64,000 nt of DNA from Streptomyces sioyaensis (GCF_004122735.1 NZ_SDIF01000014.1:1-64000); one strand, 5' to 3'; counted from the first letter of the stretch, positions 43,464 to 53,249 are shown. Notes: a model not told the origin generated them from the sequence alone. A program made the numbers and translations.

Positions 43464-45077
43464 TCACGGCCGGAGCGCGGCCCGGTGCTTACGGCGCGAG
43501 GCCTTCCGCCACACGTCCGGCAGCGCCCGTTCCCGGTCCGCCGCCAGGGCCTCCTCGCGCCCGTGGAGCAGGCCGAAGGTGAAGCCGCCCTCGCCGGCCT
43601 GCTGAGCCTGGGTCGCCAGCTCGCGCAGTGCGGCGCGGGCCACGACGCTGTCCTGGTGGTCGCCGAGCAGCTGCTGCACCCGCTTGACGCGCCGGGCGAA
43701 CTTCTTCGCCGGGCGGCCGAGCGCGGGGCGGGCCGCCTCGGCCGCGTACCGGGCCCGCTTGGCCGCCTTGCGGGCGCCGTGCAGCGCCTCGTCCCGCTCC
43801 TGTCCGGCCGGGGCGGCCAGCGCGGCCTCCATGCGGCCGGCCAGCCGCCGGTAGTCCTTCAGCACGGCCTGGGCGACCACGGCGGGCGCCGGGCGGGCGG
43901 CGGCCGGGCGCAGCGGCGGTGCCTCCAGGAACGCGTGCAGCGTCTTCAGCAGGGAGAGGTAGCGGGGCCCGTCCAATACGGCCAGCAGGTGTCCGCGCGC
44001 GCCGGCCCGGCGCCGCTCGGACCAGATGCGCAGCCGGGCGTCCACGGGGCCGAGCCGCAGCTCCCGGGGCACCCCGGCGAGCCCGGCCCGCAGCCGCTCG
44101 GTGAGTACCTCCCGGTCGCGCTCCACGCCCAACTCCGCCGCCAGCCACTTGAGTTCGATGCCGATGGGCAGGGTGACGCCGCGGTCGAGCACCTTGGTGT
44201 ACGAGCGGAAGGCGCTGCGCAGCCGGCGGGTGGCGACCCTCATCTGGTGGACCGAGTCGGGCAGATCGCGGCGTACCGCCGGGTCCAGCTCGATGATCGT
44301 CCGGACCTGCTCGCGGGCATAGCGCAGGACGACGTCGCCGGCGGTGTCGCCGCGCTTCCCGGAGCCCTTACGGGATCCCTTGCCGGAGCCGTTGGTGGTG
44401 CCCTCGGCGGGGCGTCCGTCCGGCCCGTGACCGTGCCCTGCCGGCGCCTCGCGCCGCAGGCCCGTCTCGGCCAGCGCCCGCGCCAGCTTCGAGGCGGCCG
44501 AGGCGGGGCGCACCCCCGCCGCGGTCAGCTTCCGGCCGACCGCGTCCAGCAGCCCGGGGGCGCCGTCACCGGCGAGCTCGACCTCGATCTCGTGCCACCG
44601 GGCCTTGGCCGGCGCCGATTTCGCCTTCCGGGGCCCCGCCGCGGCCCGCCGCGCGCGCACCGCGTCCACCGCGATCTCGGCGAGCGGCGCGCCCTGGGCG
44701 TCCCGCAGCACCTGGACGGTGCGGTGGGTGCGCAGCCGTACGACGGGGACCAGCTCGCGGTCCAGCAGCCGGGAGCGCAGGAGCGCGGTGAGTTCCGGGG
44801 GCGGGGTGTCGGACAGCGGGGCTCGCACTTCGTCCCGCACGCCGGGCGCGACCGGCAGCTTCAGATGCCACCCCGCGTCCCTGCCGCCGGTGCGCCTGCG
44901 CAGGGTGATGCCCTCCGCGGCCAGGCACAGGCCGGCGGTGTCGTAGTAGACGGCGTCCAGGTCCTCGGTGCCCGCCTCCGCCACGGTGACAATTGCGTCG
45001 ACCCCGGCCAGGTCGGGCAGCCGCGTGGACTGGTCGGCCTCGTACTTCCGCTCGATCTCCCGCACGGTGTCCGCCAT
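43464..45077 (-). CDS. CYTH and CHAD domain protein
   Basis: The 537-residue protein combines an N-terminal CYTH domain (triphosphate tunnel fold; ExExK motif as EIERKYE at 7-13, LRRRTGG, WHEIEVEL) and a C-terminal CHAD domain (about 275-535; helices with conserved His such as SVHQMRVATRRLRSAFRSY and LHGARKAAKRARYAAE). CYTH domains hydrolyse tripolyphosphate or bind organic triphosphates, and CHAD domains bind polyphosphate granules. A Gly/Lys-rich linker (GSGKGSRKGSGK) separates them. ATG 45077. It is divergent from the HATPase gene at 45264. Confidence 0.93.
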   Translation of the reverse strand: MADTVREIERKYEADQSTRLPDLAGVDAIVTVAEAGTEDLDAVYYDTAGLCLAAEGITLRRRTGGRDAGWHLKLPVAPGVRDEVRAPLSDTPPPELTALLRSRLLDRELVPVVRLRTHRTVQVLRDAQGAPLAEIAVDAVRARRAAAGPRKAKSAPAKARWHEIEVELAGDGAPGLLDAVGRKLTAAGVRPASAASKLARALAETGLRREAPAGHGHGPDGRPAEGTTNGSGKGSRKGSGKRGDTAGDVVLRYAREQVRTIIELDPAVRRDLPDSVHQMRVATRRLRSAFRSYTKVLDRGVTLPIGIELKWLAAELGVERDREVLTERLRAGLAGVPRELRLGPVDARLRIWSERRRAGARGHLLAVLDGPRYLSLLKTLHAFLEAPPLRPAAARPAPAVVAQAVLKDYRRLAGRMEAALAAPAGQERDEALHGARKAAKRARYAAEAARPALGRPAKKFARRVKRVQQLLGDHQDSVVARAALRELATQAQQAGEGGFTFGLLHGREEALAADRERALPDVWRKASRRKHRAALRP

Positions 45078-45263
45078 GCCTCGAATGTAGTCATCCCGCC
45101 CCGCCCGGGACCACCCATCGGAGCGCCGAAGCCGCCGCCCGGTGGCCGGTATCCGCTCGGGCGGGTAGCACGCACCGCGGACGGTGACTTACGGTGTGTG
45201 ACGAATCGGCCACGCAGAGTGGCACCGGCCGCGCACTCGACCCCTTCGGGGAGGGAGACACCC

Positions 45264-45707
45264 GTGCACCCCCAAGCCGCCCCCGTCACCCGGGCACCCC
45301 TCCACGTCTCGGCGGGCGCCCGCCCGTATCTCCTGACCACACCGAGCGAACCGACCGCCCCGAAGACCGCCCGCGACTTCGTCCGCGCGGTGCTGCGCCC
45401 CACCCGCCTCGGCCCGCTCCTCGACACCGCGGTGCTGCTCACCTCGGAGGCGGTGACCCGCTGCCATCTGCACACGCCGCGGTCCGCGGACATCCTGCTG
45501 CGGATCCTGACCGCCGGGCACGGCCTGCGGATCAGCGTCCATGACACGGCGCCGGTGCGCATTCCGCGGCCGGCCCCGCCGGAGGGTGAGCAGGGAGCCG
45601 ATCACGGGCTGCTGCTGGCCGGCCACCTCGCCGACGCCTGGGGGACGACGCCGTGCGAGGGGCCGCGGGCCACCGCGCTGTGGTTCGAGCTGTATCTCGG
45701 GCCGTGA
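45264..45707 (+). CDS. HATPase-like (RsbW-type) regulatory protein with altered ATP-binding motif
   Basis: The 147-residue product resembles the stand-alone GHKL ATPase regulators abundant in Streptomyces (anti-sigma-type kinases): the order of segments AVLLTSEAVTRCHLHT, LRISVHDTAPV and HGLLLAGHLADAWGTTP...ALWFELYL follows the N-box, G1 box and G2 box. The N-box normally reads SELVTNAVxH; here the Asn is replaced by Arg, which would weaken Mg-ATP binding. The GTG at 45264 has a GAGGGAG site. It converges on rodA with a six-base gap. It may be a non-catalytic partner-binding protein. Confidence 0.78.
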   Translation: MHPQAAPVTRAPLHVSAGARPYLLTTPSEPTAPKTARDFVRAVLRPTRLGPLLDTAVLLTSEAVTRCHLHTPRSADILLRILTAGHGLRISVHDTAPVRIPRPAPPEGEQGADHGLLLAGHLADAWGTTPCEGPRATALWFELYLGP

Positions 45708-45713
45708 CGGCGC

Positions 45714-46928
45714 TCAGCGGGAGGCCGACAGCGGCCGCTGGACGCGGATCGACTGCAACAGCCCTATCGCGATCCAGACCGCGAACATGGAGGTGCCGCC
45801 GTAGGAGACGAACGGCAGCGGGAGGCCGGTGACGGGCATGATGCCGAGCGTCATGCCGATGTTCTCGAAGGACTGGAAGGCGAACCACGCGATGATGCCG
45901 GCGGCGGCGATGGTGCCGTAGAGCTCGGTGGACTCGCGGGCGATCCGGCAGGCGCGCCACAGCACGATGCCGAGCAGGACGATGATCAGGCCCGCGCCCA
46001 GGAAGCCGAGTTCCTCACCGGCGACGGTGAAGATGAAGTCCGTCTGCTGCTCGGGGACGAACTGGCCGGTGGTCTGGCTGCCGTGGAACAGGCCGGAGCC
46101 GGTCAGCCCGCCGCCGCCGATCGCGATCCGGGCCTGGTTGGTGTTGTAGCCGACACCGGCCGGGTCGAGGCTCGGGTTGGCGAACGCGGCGAAGCGGGCG
46201 ATCTGGTAGTCGTCGAGCAGACCGAGCTGCCAGATGGCCACGCAGCCGACCACGCCCGTGCCGACCAGCCCCAGGATCCAGCGGTTGGAAGCGCCCGAGG
46301 CGAGCAGGACGCCGAGGATGACGGCGCCGAGCACCATGACCGAACCGAGGTCGGGCATCAGCAGGATGACGGCGACCGGCACGGCGGCCAGGCCGAGGGC
46401 CTGGACGACGGTGCGGTGGTCGGGGTGCGGGCGGTCGCCCGCGTCGACCCGGGAGGCCAGGATCATCGCCATGCCGAGGGTGATGGTGATCTTCGCGAAC
46501 TCGGCGGGCTGGAGCGAGAATCCGCCGGGGATCGCCAGCCAGGAGCGCGAGCCGTTGATGGTCGCGCCCAGCGGGGTCAGCACCAGCAGCGCCAGCACGA
46601 CCGACAGGGCGTACAGGATCGGGATCGCGCCGCGCAGGGTGCGGTGGCCGAGCCAGATCGTGCCGGCGGCCAGCGCCAGGCCGATGCCGGTGTTGAGGAG
46701 ATGGTGCAGGAAGAAGAAGTACTCGTCGTCGTGGTTGAGCGCGGTGCGGTTGCGGGTGGCGGAGAAGACCAGCACCGAGCCCATGAGCGACAGCGCCAGA
46801 CAGGACAGCAGCAGCATCCAGTCCAGCTTGCGCACCACCGAGTCACGCGCCGTCAGCTTGCCCCAGGTGCCGAGCTCGGGGGTGTAGCGCCGGATCGAGA
46901 ACGCCCGGGAGGTGTGGCTGGTCGTCAT
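45714..46928 (-). CDS. rodA: RodA-type SEDS peptidoglycan glycosyltransferase
   Basis: The 404-residue, ten-helix SEDS protein polymerises lipid II. FVPEQQTDFIFTVAGEELGF and GLPLPFVSYGGTSM are diagnostic, and the order next to mrdA and mreBCD identifies the elongation/spore-wall paralogue (Sfr in S. coelicolor). The start codon overlaps the mrdA stop (ATGA), so the SEDS-transpeptidase pair is translationally coupled. Confidence 0.95.
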   Translation of the reverse strand: MTTSHTSRAFSIRRYTPELGTWGKLTARDSVVRKLDWMLLLSCLALSLMGSVLVFSATRNRTALNHDDEYFFFLHHLLNTGIGLALAAGTIWLGHRTLRGAIPILYALSVVLALLVLTPLGATINGSRSWLAIPGGFSLQPAEFAKITITLGMAMILASRVDAGDRPHPDHRTVVQALGLAAVPVAVILLMPDLGSVMVLGAVILGVLLASGASNRWILGLVGTGVVGCVAIWQLGLLDDYQIARFAAFANPSLDPAGVGYNTNQARIAIGGGGLTGSGLFHGSQTTGQFVPEQQTDFIFTVAGEELGFLGAGLIIVLLGIVLWRACRIARESTELYGTIAAAGIIAWFAFQSFENIGMTLGIMPVTGLPLPFVSYGGTSMFAVWIAIGLLQSIRVQRPLSASR

Positions 46929-49075
46929 CGTGGGCTCTCCGATGCGGACGGCGACGGCGACGGCGGGGCGTACGGCTTGATGGGCTGGGCCTCGATGGAG
47001 CCATCACCCTCGATCTTGGGCAGCCTGGCCTCCGGCCTCGGGAGCAGGGCGGCCTTCGGGTCGATCCCGCCCTTCTCGTCGACCCCGTAGAGCGCGTTGT
47101 AGATGTTGCGCACGGCGGGGCCGGAGGCGCCGGAACCCGTACCACCCTGGGAGATGGTCATGACGATCGTGTAGTCCTTGGTGTACGTCGCGAACCACGA
47201 GGTGGTCTGCTTGCCGTAGACCTCGGCCGTACCGGTCTTGGCGTGCATCGGGATCTTGTCCTGCGGCCAGCCGCCGAACCGCCAGGCGGCGGTACCCCGG
47301 GTGGCGACGCCGGCGAGGGCGCCGTCCATCTGCCCGAGGGTCTTCTTCGACACCGGCAGCTTGCCGTGCGCGTGCGGCTGGATCCGCTGGATGTGCTTGC
47401 CGTCGGGGCTGACGATGGCCTTGCCGACGGTCGGGTCGTAGAGCGTGCCGCCGTTGGCGATCGCGCCGTAGATGGTCGCCATCTGGATCGGGGTGACGAG
47501 GGTGTCGCCCTGGCCGATGGCGTAGTTGATCGAGTCGTAGGCGTGCAGCTTCATGCCCTCCAGGCAGCCCTCACGGGCGAGCTTGGTGCCGAAGTCCTTC
47601 TTCTTCGGCCAGGCCTTGGCCTGCTCGCACCAGCCGGCCTTGTTGGCCCGCCAGAACGCGTTCTTCCACTTGCGGTCCGGGACCCGGCCCCTGACCTCGT
47701 TGGGGAGGTCGATCCCGGTCTCCTTGCCGAGGCCGAACTGGTGGGCGGTCTTGTAGAACCAGTCGTTGGGGTCCTTCTTGGGCTTGTCGCCGCCGTCCTT
47801 CTTCCACTCCTCGTGCGAGAGCCGGTAGAAGACGGTGTCGCAGGAGACCTCCAGCGCCCGGCCCAGGCTGATGTCGCCGTGGCCCTCGCCCTCGAAGTTC
47901 TTGAAGACCTGGCCGCCGATGCTGTACGAGCTGGTGCAGGGGTAGTGGCCGTTGAAGTCGTAGCCCGCGTTGACCGCGGCCGAGGTCGAGATGACCTTGA
48001 AGATCGAGCCGGGGGCGGCCTGTCCCTGGATCGCGCGGTTCAGCAGCGGGTAGTTGGAGTCCTTGCCGGTGAGGTGGGCGTAGTCCTTGCCGGAGATCCC
48101 GCCGACCCAGGCGTTGGGGTCATAGCTGGGGTTGGAGGCCATCGCCACCACCCGGCCGGTCTTCGCCTCCATGACGACCACGGCACCCGAGTCGGCCTTG
48201 TAGTTGGTGCCGGTGTTCTTGTCGAAGTTCTTGCGGGCGTCCTTCATGGCCTGGTCCAGCTGCTTTTCCGCTATGGCCTGCACACGGGCGTCGACGCTGG
48301 TGACGACGCTGGCCCCGGCCCGGCCCTTCTCGCTGTTGGCCTGGCCGATGACCCGGCCGAGGTTGTCGACCTCGTAGCGGGTGACGGCGGCCTTGCCGCG
48401 CAGCGCGCTGTCGTACGTGCGCTCCAGACCGGACCGGCCGATCTGGTCGGAGCGCAGCAGCGGCGAGCGGGTGTCCTTGGCCTTGTTGATCTCGGCGTCG
48501 GTGACCGGCGAGAGATAGCCCAGCACCTGCGCGGTGTTGGCGTTGCCGGGGGCGGCGTAGCGGCGGACGGCGGTGGGCTCGGCGCTGATGCCGGGGAAGT
48601 CCTCGGAGCGCTCCCGGATCTGGAGCGCCTGCTGGGTGGTGGCCTCGTCGGTGATCGGGATCGGCTGGTAGGGCGAGCCGTTCCAGCAGGGCTGCGGCGT
48701 CTTGGAGTCGCAGAGCCGGACCTTGTTGCGGATCTCCTTCTCGGACATCCCGAGCACCCTGGCGAGCCGGCCGAGCACAGCCTTCCCGTCGTCCTTCATC
48801 TTCAGCAGGTCGGTGCGGCTCGCGGAGACCACCAGACGGGTCTGGTTGTCGGCCAGCGGCACGCCGCGGGCGTCGAGGATGGAGCCGCGGGTGGCGGGCT
48901 CGACGACCTGCTGGACGTGGTTGCTCTTGGCCTCGTCGGCGTACTCCTGGCCATTGCGGATCTGCAGATACCAGAGCCGGCCGCCGAGGGTGACCAGCAG
49001 GGAGAAGACCAGGATCTGGATCGCGATGAGCCGGACGGTGACCCGGGAGGTCCGGGTTTCCGGGAGATTACTCAT
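46925..49075 (-). CDS. mrdA: Penicillin-binding protein 2 (class B transpeptidase)
   Basis: The 716-residue enzyme cross-links peptidoglycan with RodA. One N-terminal membrane helix (LIAIQILVFSLLVTLGGRLW), a pedestal domain and a transpeptidase domain are present: SxxK in APGSIFKVIS near 357, SxD in EVSCDTVFY (typical of elongation PBP2), and KTG in AKTGTAE. The ATG at 49075 (MSNLPETRTSRV) is preferred because GGAGG lies 11 bases upstream; an ATG six codons earlier has none. The tail is Pro/Ser-rich. In S. coelicolor, PBP2 belongs to the spore-wall synthesising complex with MreBCD. Confidence 0.95.
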   Translation of the reverse strand: MSNLPETRTSRVTVRLIAIQILVFSLLVTLGGRLWYLQIRNGQEYADEAKSNHVQQVVEPATRGSILDARGVPLADNQTRLVVSASRTDLLKMKDDGKAVLGRLARVLGMSEKEIRNKVRLCDSKTPQPCWNGSPYQPIPITDEATTQQALQIRERSEDFPGISAEPTAVRRYAAPGNANTAQVLGYLSPVTDAEINKAKDTRSPLLRSDQIGRSGLERTYDSALRGKAAVTRYEVDNLGRVIGQANSEKGRAGASVVTSVDARVQAIAEKQLDQAMKDARKNFDKNTGTNYKADSGAVVVMEAKTGRVVAMASNPSYDPNAWVGGISGKDYAHLTGKDSNYPLLNRAIQGQAAPGSIFKVISTSAAVNAGYDFNGHYPCTSSYSIGGQVFKNFEGEGHGDISLGRALEVSCDTVFYRLSHEEWKKDGGDKPKKDPNDWFYKTAHQFGLGKETGIDLPNEVRGRVPDRKWKNAFWRANKAGWCEQAKAWPKKKDFGTKLAREGCLEGMKLHAYDSINYAIGQGDTLVTPIQMATIYGAIANGGTLYDPTVGKAIVSPDGKHIQRIQPHAHGKLPVSKKTLGQMDGALAGVATRGTAAWRFGGWPQDKIPMHAKTGTAEVYGKQTTSWFATYTKDYTIVMTISQGGTGSGASGPAVRNIYNALYGVDEKGGIDPKAALLPRPEARLPKIEGDGSIEAQPIKPYAPPSPSPSASESPR

Positions 49076-49126
49076 GGCGCGCGGCGCCTCCATGAGAGGT
49101 GGTGGTCGGAAGGAGACGGGAGGGCG

Positions 49127-49840
49127 TCACAGTCGCTTGACCCCCTTGATGCGGCCCACCTTGTCGCGGGCGGACTTGCCGAGCAGACTGCCGCGCTGGC
49201 TGCCGATGCGGGCCCCGGCGCGCAGGGACTTCATGGCGCCGCGGCTGGCCTTGAGGCCGGTGCCGGTGGTGAGCCAGCCGTACCCGAGGTCGCCGGCGGA
49301 GCCGCCCGGACTGCCGGAGCCGTCACCGGCCAGCAGATCGCTGTCCGTGCGGCGCGCCAGCGCCATCACCAGCGGGACGGTGAAGGGGGCCAGCAGCAGG
49401 TCGTAGAGGGTGGCGCTGAGCAGCAGACCGACGATGCCGACGTGCCGGGCGGCGGTGTCGCCGACCAGCGCGCCGACGCCGGCGTACATCAGCGTCGAGC
49501 CGATGGCCGCCCCGATGACGACGAGCAGCGGCAGCGTCGCCGAGCGGTGCCGGCCGGAGTCCGGTCTGGTCAGGCCCGCGGCGTAGCCGATGACGCAGAG
49601 CACCAGCGCATAGCGGCCGATGGCGTGGTCGGACGGCGGGGCGAGGTCGGCCAGCAGCCCGGCGAAGAAGCCGACGAGCGCGCCGCCGACGTGGCCGTAG
49701 ATCAGCGCCAGGCCGACCACGACGAGCAGCAGCAGGTCCGGTACCGCGCCGGGCAGTTGGAGCCGGGCCAGGATGGTGACCTGGATGACGAGGGCGACGA
49801 CCACCAGCGGGGCCGAGAGCAGGATCCGGTTGATGCGCAT
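49127..49840 (-). CDS. mreD: Rod shape-determining membrane protein MreD
   Basis: The 237-residue protein has about six membrane helices in the first 165 residues (LLSAPLVVVALVIQVTIL, DLLLLVVVGLALIYG) followed by a basic, Gly/Arg/Lys-rich cytoplasmic tail ending GRIKGVKRL. MreD links MreC with MreB and RodA. The tail is an actinobacterial extension. The gene starts three bases after the mreC stop. Confidence 0.93.
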   Translation of the reverse strand: MRINRILLSAPLVVVALVIQVTILARLQLPGAVPDLLLLVVVGLALIYGHVGGALVGFFAGLLADLAPPSDHAIGRYALVLCVIGYAAGLTRPDSGRHRSATLPLLVVIGAAIGSTLMYAGVGALVGDTAARHVGIVGLLLSATLYDLLLAPFTVPLVMALARRTDSDLLAGDGSGSPGGSAGDLGYGWLTTGTGLKASRGAMKSLRAGARIGSQRGSLLGKSARDKVGRIKGVKRL

Positions 49841-49843
49841 CGG

Positions 49844-50776
49844 TCAGCTCCTGGGAGAAGCGCTCGCGGAGGGGGAGGCCGTGACGGTGACCGTCGGCGT
49901 CGGCTTGGGCTTGGCGGGCCGGGGCGGCAGCACGGTGTCGCGCGGGTCCTCGCGGGGCGGCTGGACCACGACGCCGACGATGTCGAGCTGGGAGAAGGCG
50001 ACGTACGGCCGGACCTGGAGGGTGCGGGTCAGATCGCCGTTGAACGGCTCGACCCGGACGACCTTGCCGACCGGGACGCCGGGCACGAACGGCTTGTCCT
50101 TGCTGGACCCGAAGGTGACCAGCCGGTCGCCCTTCTTGATGTTGGCCCGGCCGTTGAGGAGCTGCACCCGCAGCGAGCGGACGCCCTGCCCGTTGGCGAA
50201 GCCGATCTCGTTGGTCTTCTCCATGCGGGTGCCGACGGTGAAGTCGGGGTCGGCGGCCAGCAGCACGGTGGAGGTGCTGGGGCCGACGGTGGTGACCCGG
50301 CCGACCAGGCCGTCGCCGTTGAGCACGGTCATGTCGCGGGCGATGCCGTCGCGGCTGCCGGCGTCGATGGTGATGGTCCAGGAGAAGCCCTGGGCCGAGC
50401 CGATGGCGATGACCTGGGCGCCCTTGATGGCGTACTGACCGGTGCCCGCGGTCTTGAGGATCTTGTCGAGCTCGGCGGCGCGGCTGCGGTTGCGGTCGGA
50501 GGAGCCGAGCTTGGCCTTCAGCGCCTCGTTCTCGTGCTCCAGCGTGCTGATCCGGTCGTGCCGCCGCCCGGAGTCCCGTACGGCGCCGACGGCGTTGCCG
50601 ACCGGGTCGACGGCGCGGGCAACACCGTTTTCGACCGGCCCGAAGGCGGAGGCGGCGGCGTGCCGGGCACCATCGAGCGGGGACTGTTCGCCGCCGCGGA
50701 TATCGACCGTGATCAGCGCGAACGCGATCGCGACCAGCAGCACCAGCAGCAGCCGGCTCTCTCGTGTGTCCCTCAC
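49844..50776 (-). CDS. mreC: Rod shape-determining protein MreC
   Basis: The 310-residue bitopic protein has an N-terminal membrane helix (LLLVLLVAIAFALITV), a coiled coil (ISTLEHENEALKAKLGSSDR) and the MreC beta fold (VIAIGSAQGFSWTITIDAGS, GDGLVGRVTTVGPSTSTVLL). A Pro/Ser/Thr-rich C-terminus is added. It organises the wall-synthesis complex outside the membrane. The start is GTG 50776; the AGGAAGG site lies about 15 bases upstream, longer than usual. Confidence 0.94.
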   Translation of the reverse strand: MRDTRESRLLLVLLVAIAFALITVDIRGGEQSPLDGARHAAASAFGPVENGVARAVDPVGNAVGAVRDSGRRHDRISTLEHENEALKAKLGSSDRNRSRAAELDKILKTAGTGQYAIKGAQVIAIGSAQGFSWTITIDAGSRDGIARDMTVLNGDGLVGRVTTVGPSTSTVLLAADPDFTVGTRMEKTNEIGFANGQGVRSLRVQLLNGRANIKKGDRLVTFGSSKDKPFVPGVPVGKVVRVEPFNGDLTRTLQVRPYVAFSQLDIVGVVVQPPREDPRDTVLPPRPAKPKPTPTVTVTASPSASASPRS

Positions 50777-51010
50777 GTGCGGCGGCCGTGTCCTTCCTCG
50801 TAGGACCGGCCGGCTGCGGGCCCCGCCGGTCTCGTTCGGGAGTTGAGCGTTGTGCCTGATGTGACGGTGCCGGATGGTGAAGCGTCAGGCGCCGTGTCTG
50901 TCGGGATGTGTGCCTGTATATCAGCGATCCGGCGGACGGATCGGCCGCTGTCGCCGTACGGCCCGGCCGCCGCGGACGCCGGGACGGCCGCGGGTCGGGT
51001 CGGGTGGTCG

Positions 51011-52042
51011 TTACCTGCGCGGCTGGGAGTCGAGGACCTGCTGGAGCGCCTCGAACTCCTCGACGCACTTGCCGGAGCCCAGCGCGACGGAGTCGAGCGG
51101 GTCCTCGGCGATGTGGATGGGCATACCGGTCTCGCGGCGCAGCCGCTCGTCGAGGCCGCGGAGCAGGGCGCCGCCTCCGGTGAGCACGATGCCGCGGTCC
51201 ATGACGTCACCGGACAGCTCCGGCGGGCACTTGTCGAGGGTCGTCTTGACCGCGTCGACGATGGAGTTGACCGGCTCCTCGATGGCCTTGCGGACCTCGG
51301 CGGCCGAGATCACGACGGTCTTCGGGAGGCCGGAGACCAGGTCACGGCCGCGGATCTCGGTGTGCTCGTCCTGTTCGAGGTCGTACGCCGAACCGATGGT
51401 GATCTTGATGCTCTCGGCGGTGCGCTCGCCCAGCAGAAGGCTGTACTCCTTCTTGATGTGCTGGATGATCGCGTTGTCGAGCTCATCGCCGGCCACCCGG
51501 ATGGACTGGGCAGTGACGATGCCGCCGAGCGAGATGACCGCGACCTCGGTCGTACCGCCGCCGATGTCCACGACCATGTTGCCGGTGGCCTCGTGGACCG
51601 GAAGACCGGATCCGATCGCGGCGGCCATCGGCTCCTCGATGATGTGCACCTGGCGCGCGCCGGCCTGGGTCGAGGCCTCGATGACCGCACGGCGCTCGAC
51701 TCCGGTGATGCCGGAGGGCACACACACCACGACCCGCGGGCGGGCCAGATAGCGCCGCTTGTGGATCTTGAGGATGAAGTAGCGGAGCATCCGCTCGGTG
51801 ATCTCGAAATCGGCGATCACGCCGTCTTTCAGGGGCCGTACGGCGACGATGTTGCCGGGCGTACGCCCGATCATCTTCTTCGCCTCAGCACCCACCGCGA
51901 GAATGCCGCCGGTGTTGGTGTTGATGGCCACGACCGACGGCTCGTTGAGAACGATTCCGCGGCCCCTGACGTACACCAGCGTGTTGGCGGTCCCGAGGTC
52001 GACAGCCATGTCACGGCCGATGAACGACATGTTGTTCCCCAT
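51011..52042 (-). CDS. mreB: Actin-like cytoskeletal protein MreB
   Basis: The 343-residue protein shows the actin fold: phosphate 1 [11 protein letters not shown], connect 1 [17 protein letters not shown], phosphate 2 [13 protein letters not shown], and the adenosine motif [14 protein letters not shown]. In Streptomyces, MreB acts mainly in spore-wall thickening rather than tip growth. Either ATG 52042 or the ATG four codons later (52030, with GGGGA upstream) may start it. A 234-base gap separates it from mreC, so mreCD-mrdA-rodA may have an extra promoter. Confidence 0.97.
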   Translation of the reverse strand: MGNNMSFIGRDMAVDLGTANTLVYVRGRGIVLNEPSVVAINTNTGGILAVGAEAKKMIGRTPGNIVAVRPLKDGVIADFEITERMLRYFILKIHKRRYLARPRVVVCVPSGITGVERRAVIEASTQAGARQVHIIEEPMAAAIGSGLPVHEATGNMVVDIGGGTTEVAVISLGGIVTAQSIRVAGDELDNAIIQHIKKEYSLLLGERTAESIKITIGSAYDLEQDEHTEIRGRDLVSGLPKTVVISAAEVRKAIEEPVNSIVDAVKTTLDKCPPELSGDVMDRGIVLTGGGALLRGLDERLRRETGMPIHIAEDPLDSVALGSGKCVEEFEALQQVLDSQPRR

Positions 52043-52264
52043 GAGGATACGTCTGGCCTTCCCAACTGGAGCGAATGCTTACTGGAGGTCGGCAGGAGGT
52101 GATGCGCTGCGAGGCGCGGAAGCCTCCATGGTAGTTCGTAGTGCGCCCACTCGAACACGTCGGGAGGCTGTTCCGCCATTGTCAGCCGTACACGTACCCG
52201 GCCCCCTCAATGGTGACGTCGTGTCGCGGTGATGCGTTCCCCCGATCGTGTCGTATACACCAAA

Positions 52265-52292
52265 GGGCGACCGATGATTTTCTCGGTCGCCC
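52265..52292 (-). terminator. Terminator after ndk
   Basis: GGGCGACCGA (52265-52274) and TCGGTCGCCC (52283-52292) form a perfect ten-base-pair stem with an AT-rich eight-base loop, 33 bases past the ndk stop, followed on the minus strand by TTTGG. It separates ndk from mreB, which therefore needs its own promoter in 52043-52264; none is obvious there. Confidence 0.75.
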
Positions 52293-52324
52293 CTGGTCAC
52301 GAGGGGTGTACAGCTGACGATACG

Positions 52325-52738
52325 TCAGGAAATCCCGGGGAAGAAAATCTTGATCTCGCGCTCGGCGGACTCTTCGGAATCCGAGGCATGGATCAGATTC
52401 TCCCGGGTGATCGTTCCGAAGTCCCCACGAATGGACCCACTCGGCGCGGCAATCGGGTCAGTCGGACCGGCCAGCGCCCGCACGCCCTCGATCACCCGCT
52501 CGCCCTCGACGACCAGCGAGACCACCGGGCCGGAGGACATGAACGCGACCAGCGGCTCGTAGAACGGGCGGCCGACGTGCTCGGCGTAGTGCTGTTCGAG
52601 GAGGGCCCGGTCGAGGGTCCGCATCTCCAGCGCGCTGATCGTCCAGCCGGCCTTCCGCTCGATCCGGCCGAGAATCTCGCCGATCAGACCGCGCTGGACG
52701 GCGTCGGGCTTGAGGAGGACGAGGGTGCGCTGGCTCAC
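52325..52738 (-). CDS. ndk: Nucleoside diphosphate kinase
   Basis: The 137-residue enzyme exchanges the terminal phosphate between nucleoside triphosphates and diphosphates through His117 (NLIHASDS). TLVLLKPDAVQRGLIGEIL and GSIRGDFGT are family motifs. The start is GTG 52738 with an AGGGAG site. The 164 bases upstream separate it from the DUF4233 gene. Confidence 0.97.
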   Translation of the reverse strand: MSQRTLVLLKPDAVQRGLIGEILGRIERKAGWTISALEMRTLDRALLEQHYAEHVGRPFYEPLVAFMSSGPVVSLVVEGERVIEGVRALAGPTDPIAAPSGSIRGDFGTITRENLIHASDSEESAEREIKIFFPGIS

Positions 52739-52902
52739 GGAGGGACTCCCTGGATATGAACAATGGTCAGCGGGTGCACTGAGGCTACAGGGGCGCTGCC
52801 ACCGGCCTTCACCCGCCCACCCGGCAGGCCGCGCGGGGGATCACGGCCGTGCGGCAGCGGATCACGCCCGTGTGGACGTGACCTCGCCGCAGCGCCGGAG
52901 GG

Positions 52903-53247
52903 TCAGCCCGCCGTCGGCGCCTCGGCCGCCCAACGGGCCTTCGCCTCGTCGATCTTGCGACCGAAGTGGACCGACGCCCACCACAGGGCCGCGAAGACCG
53001 CGCCGAGAAAGAACATCGTCGGGACCACGAAGCCGCTGGCGATCAGGGCGAACTGCAGCAGCCAGCCGAGCTGGACACCACCCGGACGGGTCAGCATCCC
53101 GCACAGCAGGACACTCAGCAGCATCGCGATCCCGCTGACCGTCCAGATCGTGGCCGTCGGGAGGGCGGACATCTGCATCGCCACCAGCCCGGCGAAACCG
53201 ATCACGAAGAATTCACCGATGAGGGTGCTGGCACACAGCGTGCGCAT
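52903..53247 (-). CDS. DUF4233 membrane protein
   Basis: The 114-residue protein has four hydrophobic segments (TLIGEFFVIGFAGLVAM, IWTVSGIAMLLSVLLCG, LQFALIASGFVVPTMFFLG and a following helix) and a charged C-terminus (FGRKIDEAKARWAAEAPTAG). It is the DUF4233 family, usually next to folC in actinobacteria. ATG 53247 follows the folC stop by two bases, so it is coupled to folC. Function is unknown. Confidence 0.88.
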   Translation of the reverse strand: MRTLCASTLIGEFFVIGFAGLVAMQMSALPTATIWTVSGIAMLLSVLLCGMLTRPGGVQLGWLLQFALIASGFVVPTMFFLGAVFAALWWASVHFGRKIDEAKARWAAEAPTAG

Positions 53248-53249
53248 GG

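Noticed and set aside
43299..45263. Plus-strand open frame running into the HATPase gene
   Set aside because: The part opposite the CYTH-CHAD gene is shadow; only 45264-45707, after a ribosome-binding site, has family similarity.
47243..50803. A plus-strand open frame of almost 1200 codons opposite mrdA, mreD and mreC
   Set aside because: It is antisense to three well-identified genes and is low-complexity Val/Gly/Asp-rich.
51011..52042. ParM- or plasmid-type actin gene
   Set aside because: The neighbours mreC, mreD, mrdA and rodA and the MreB motifs identify chromosomal mreB.
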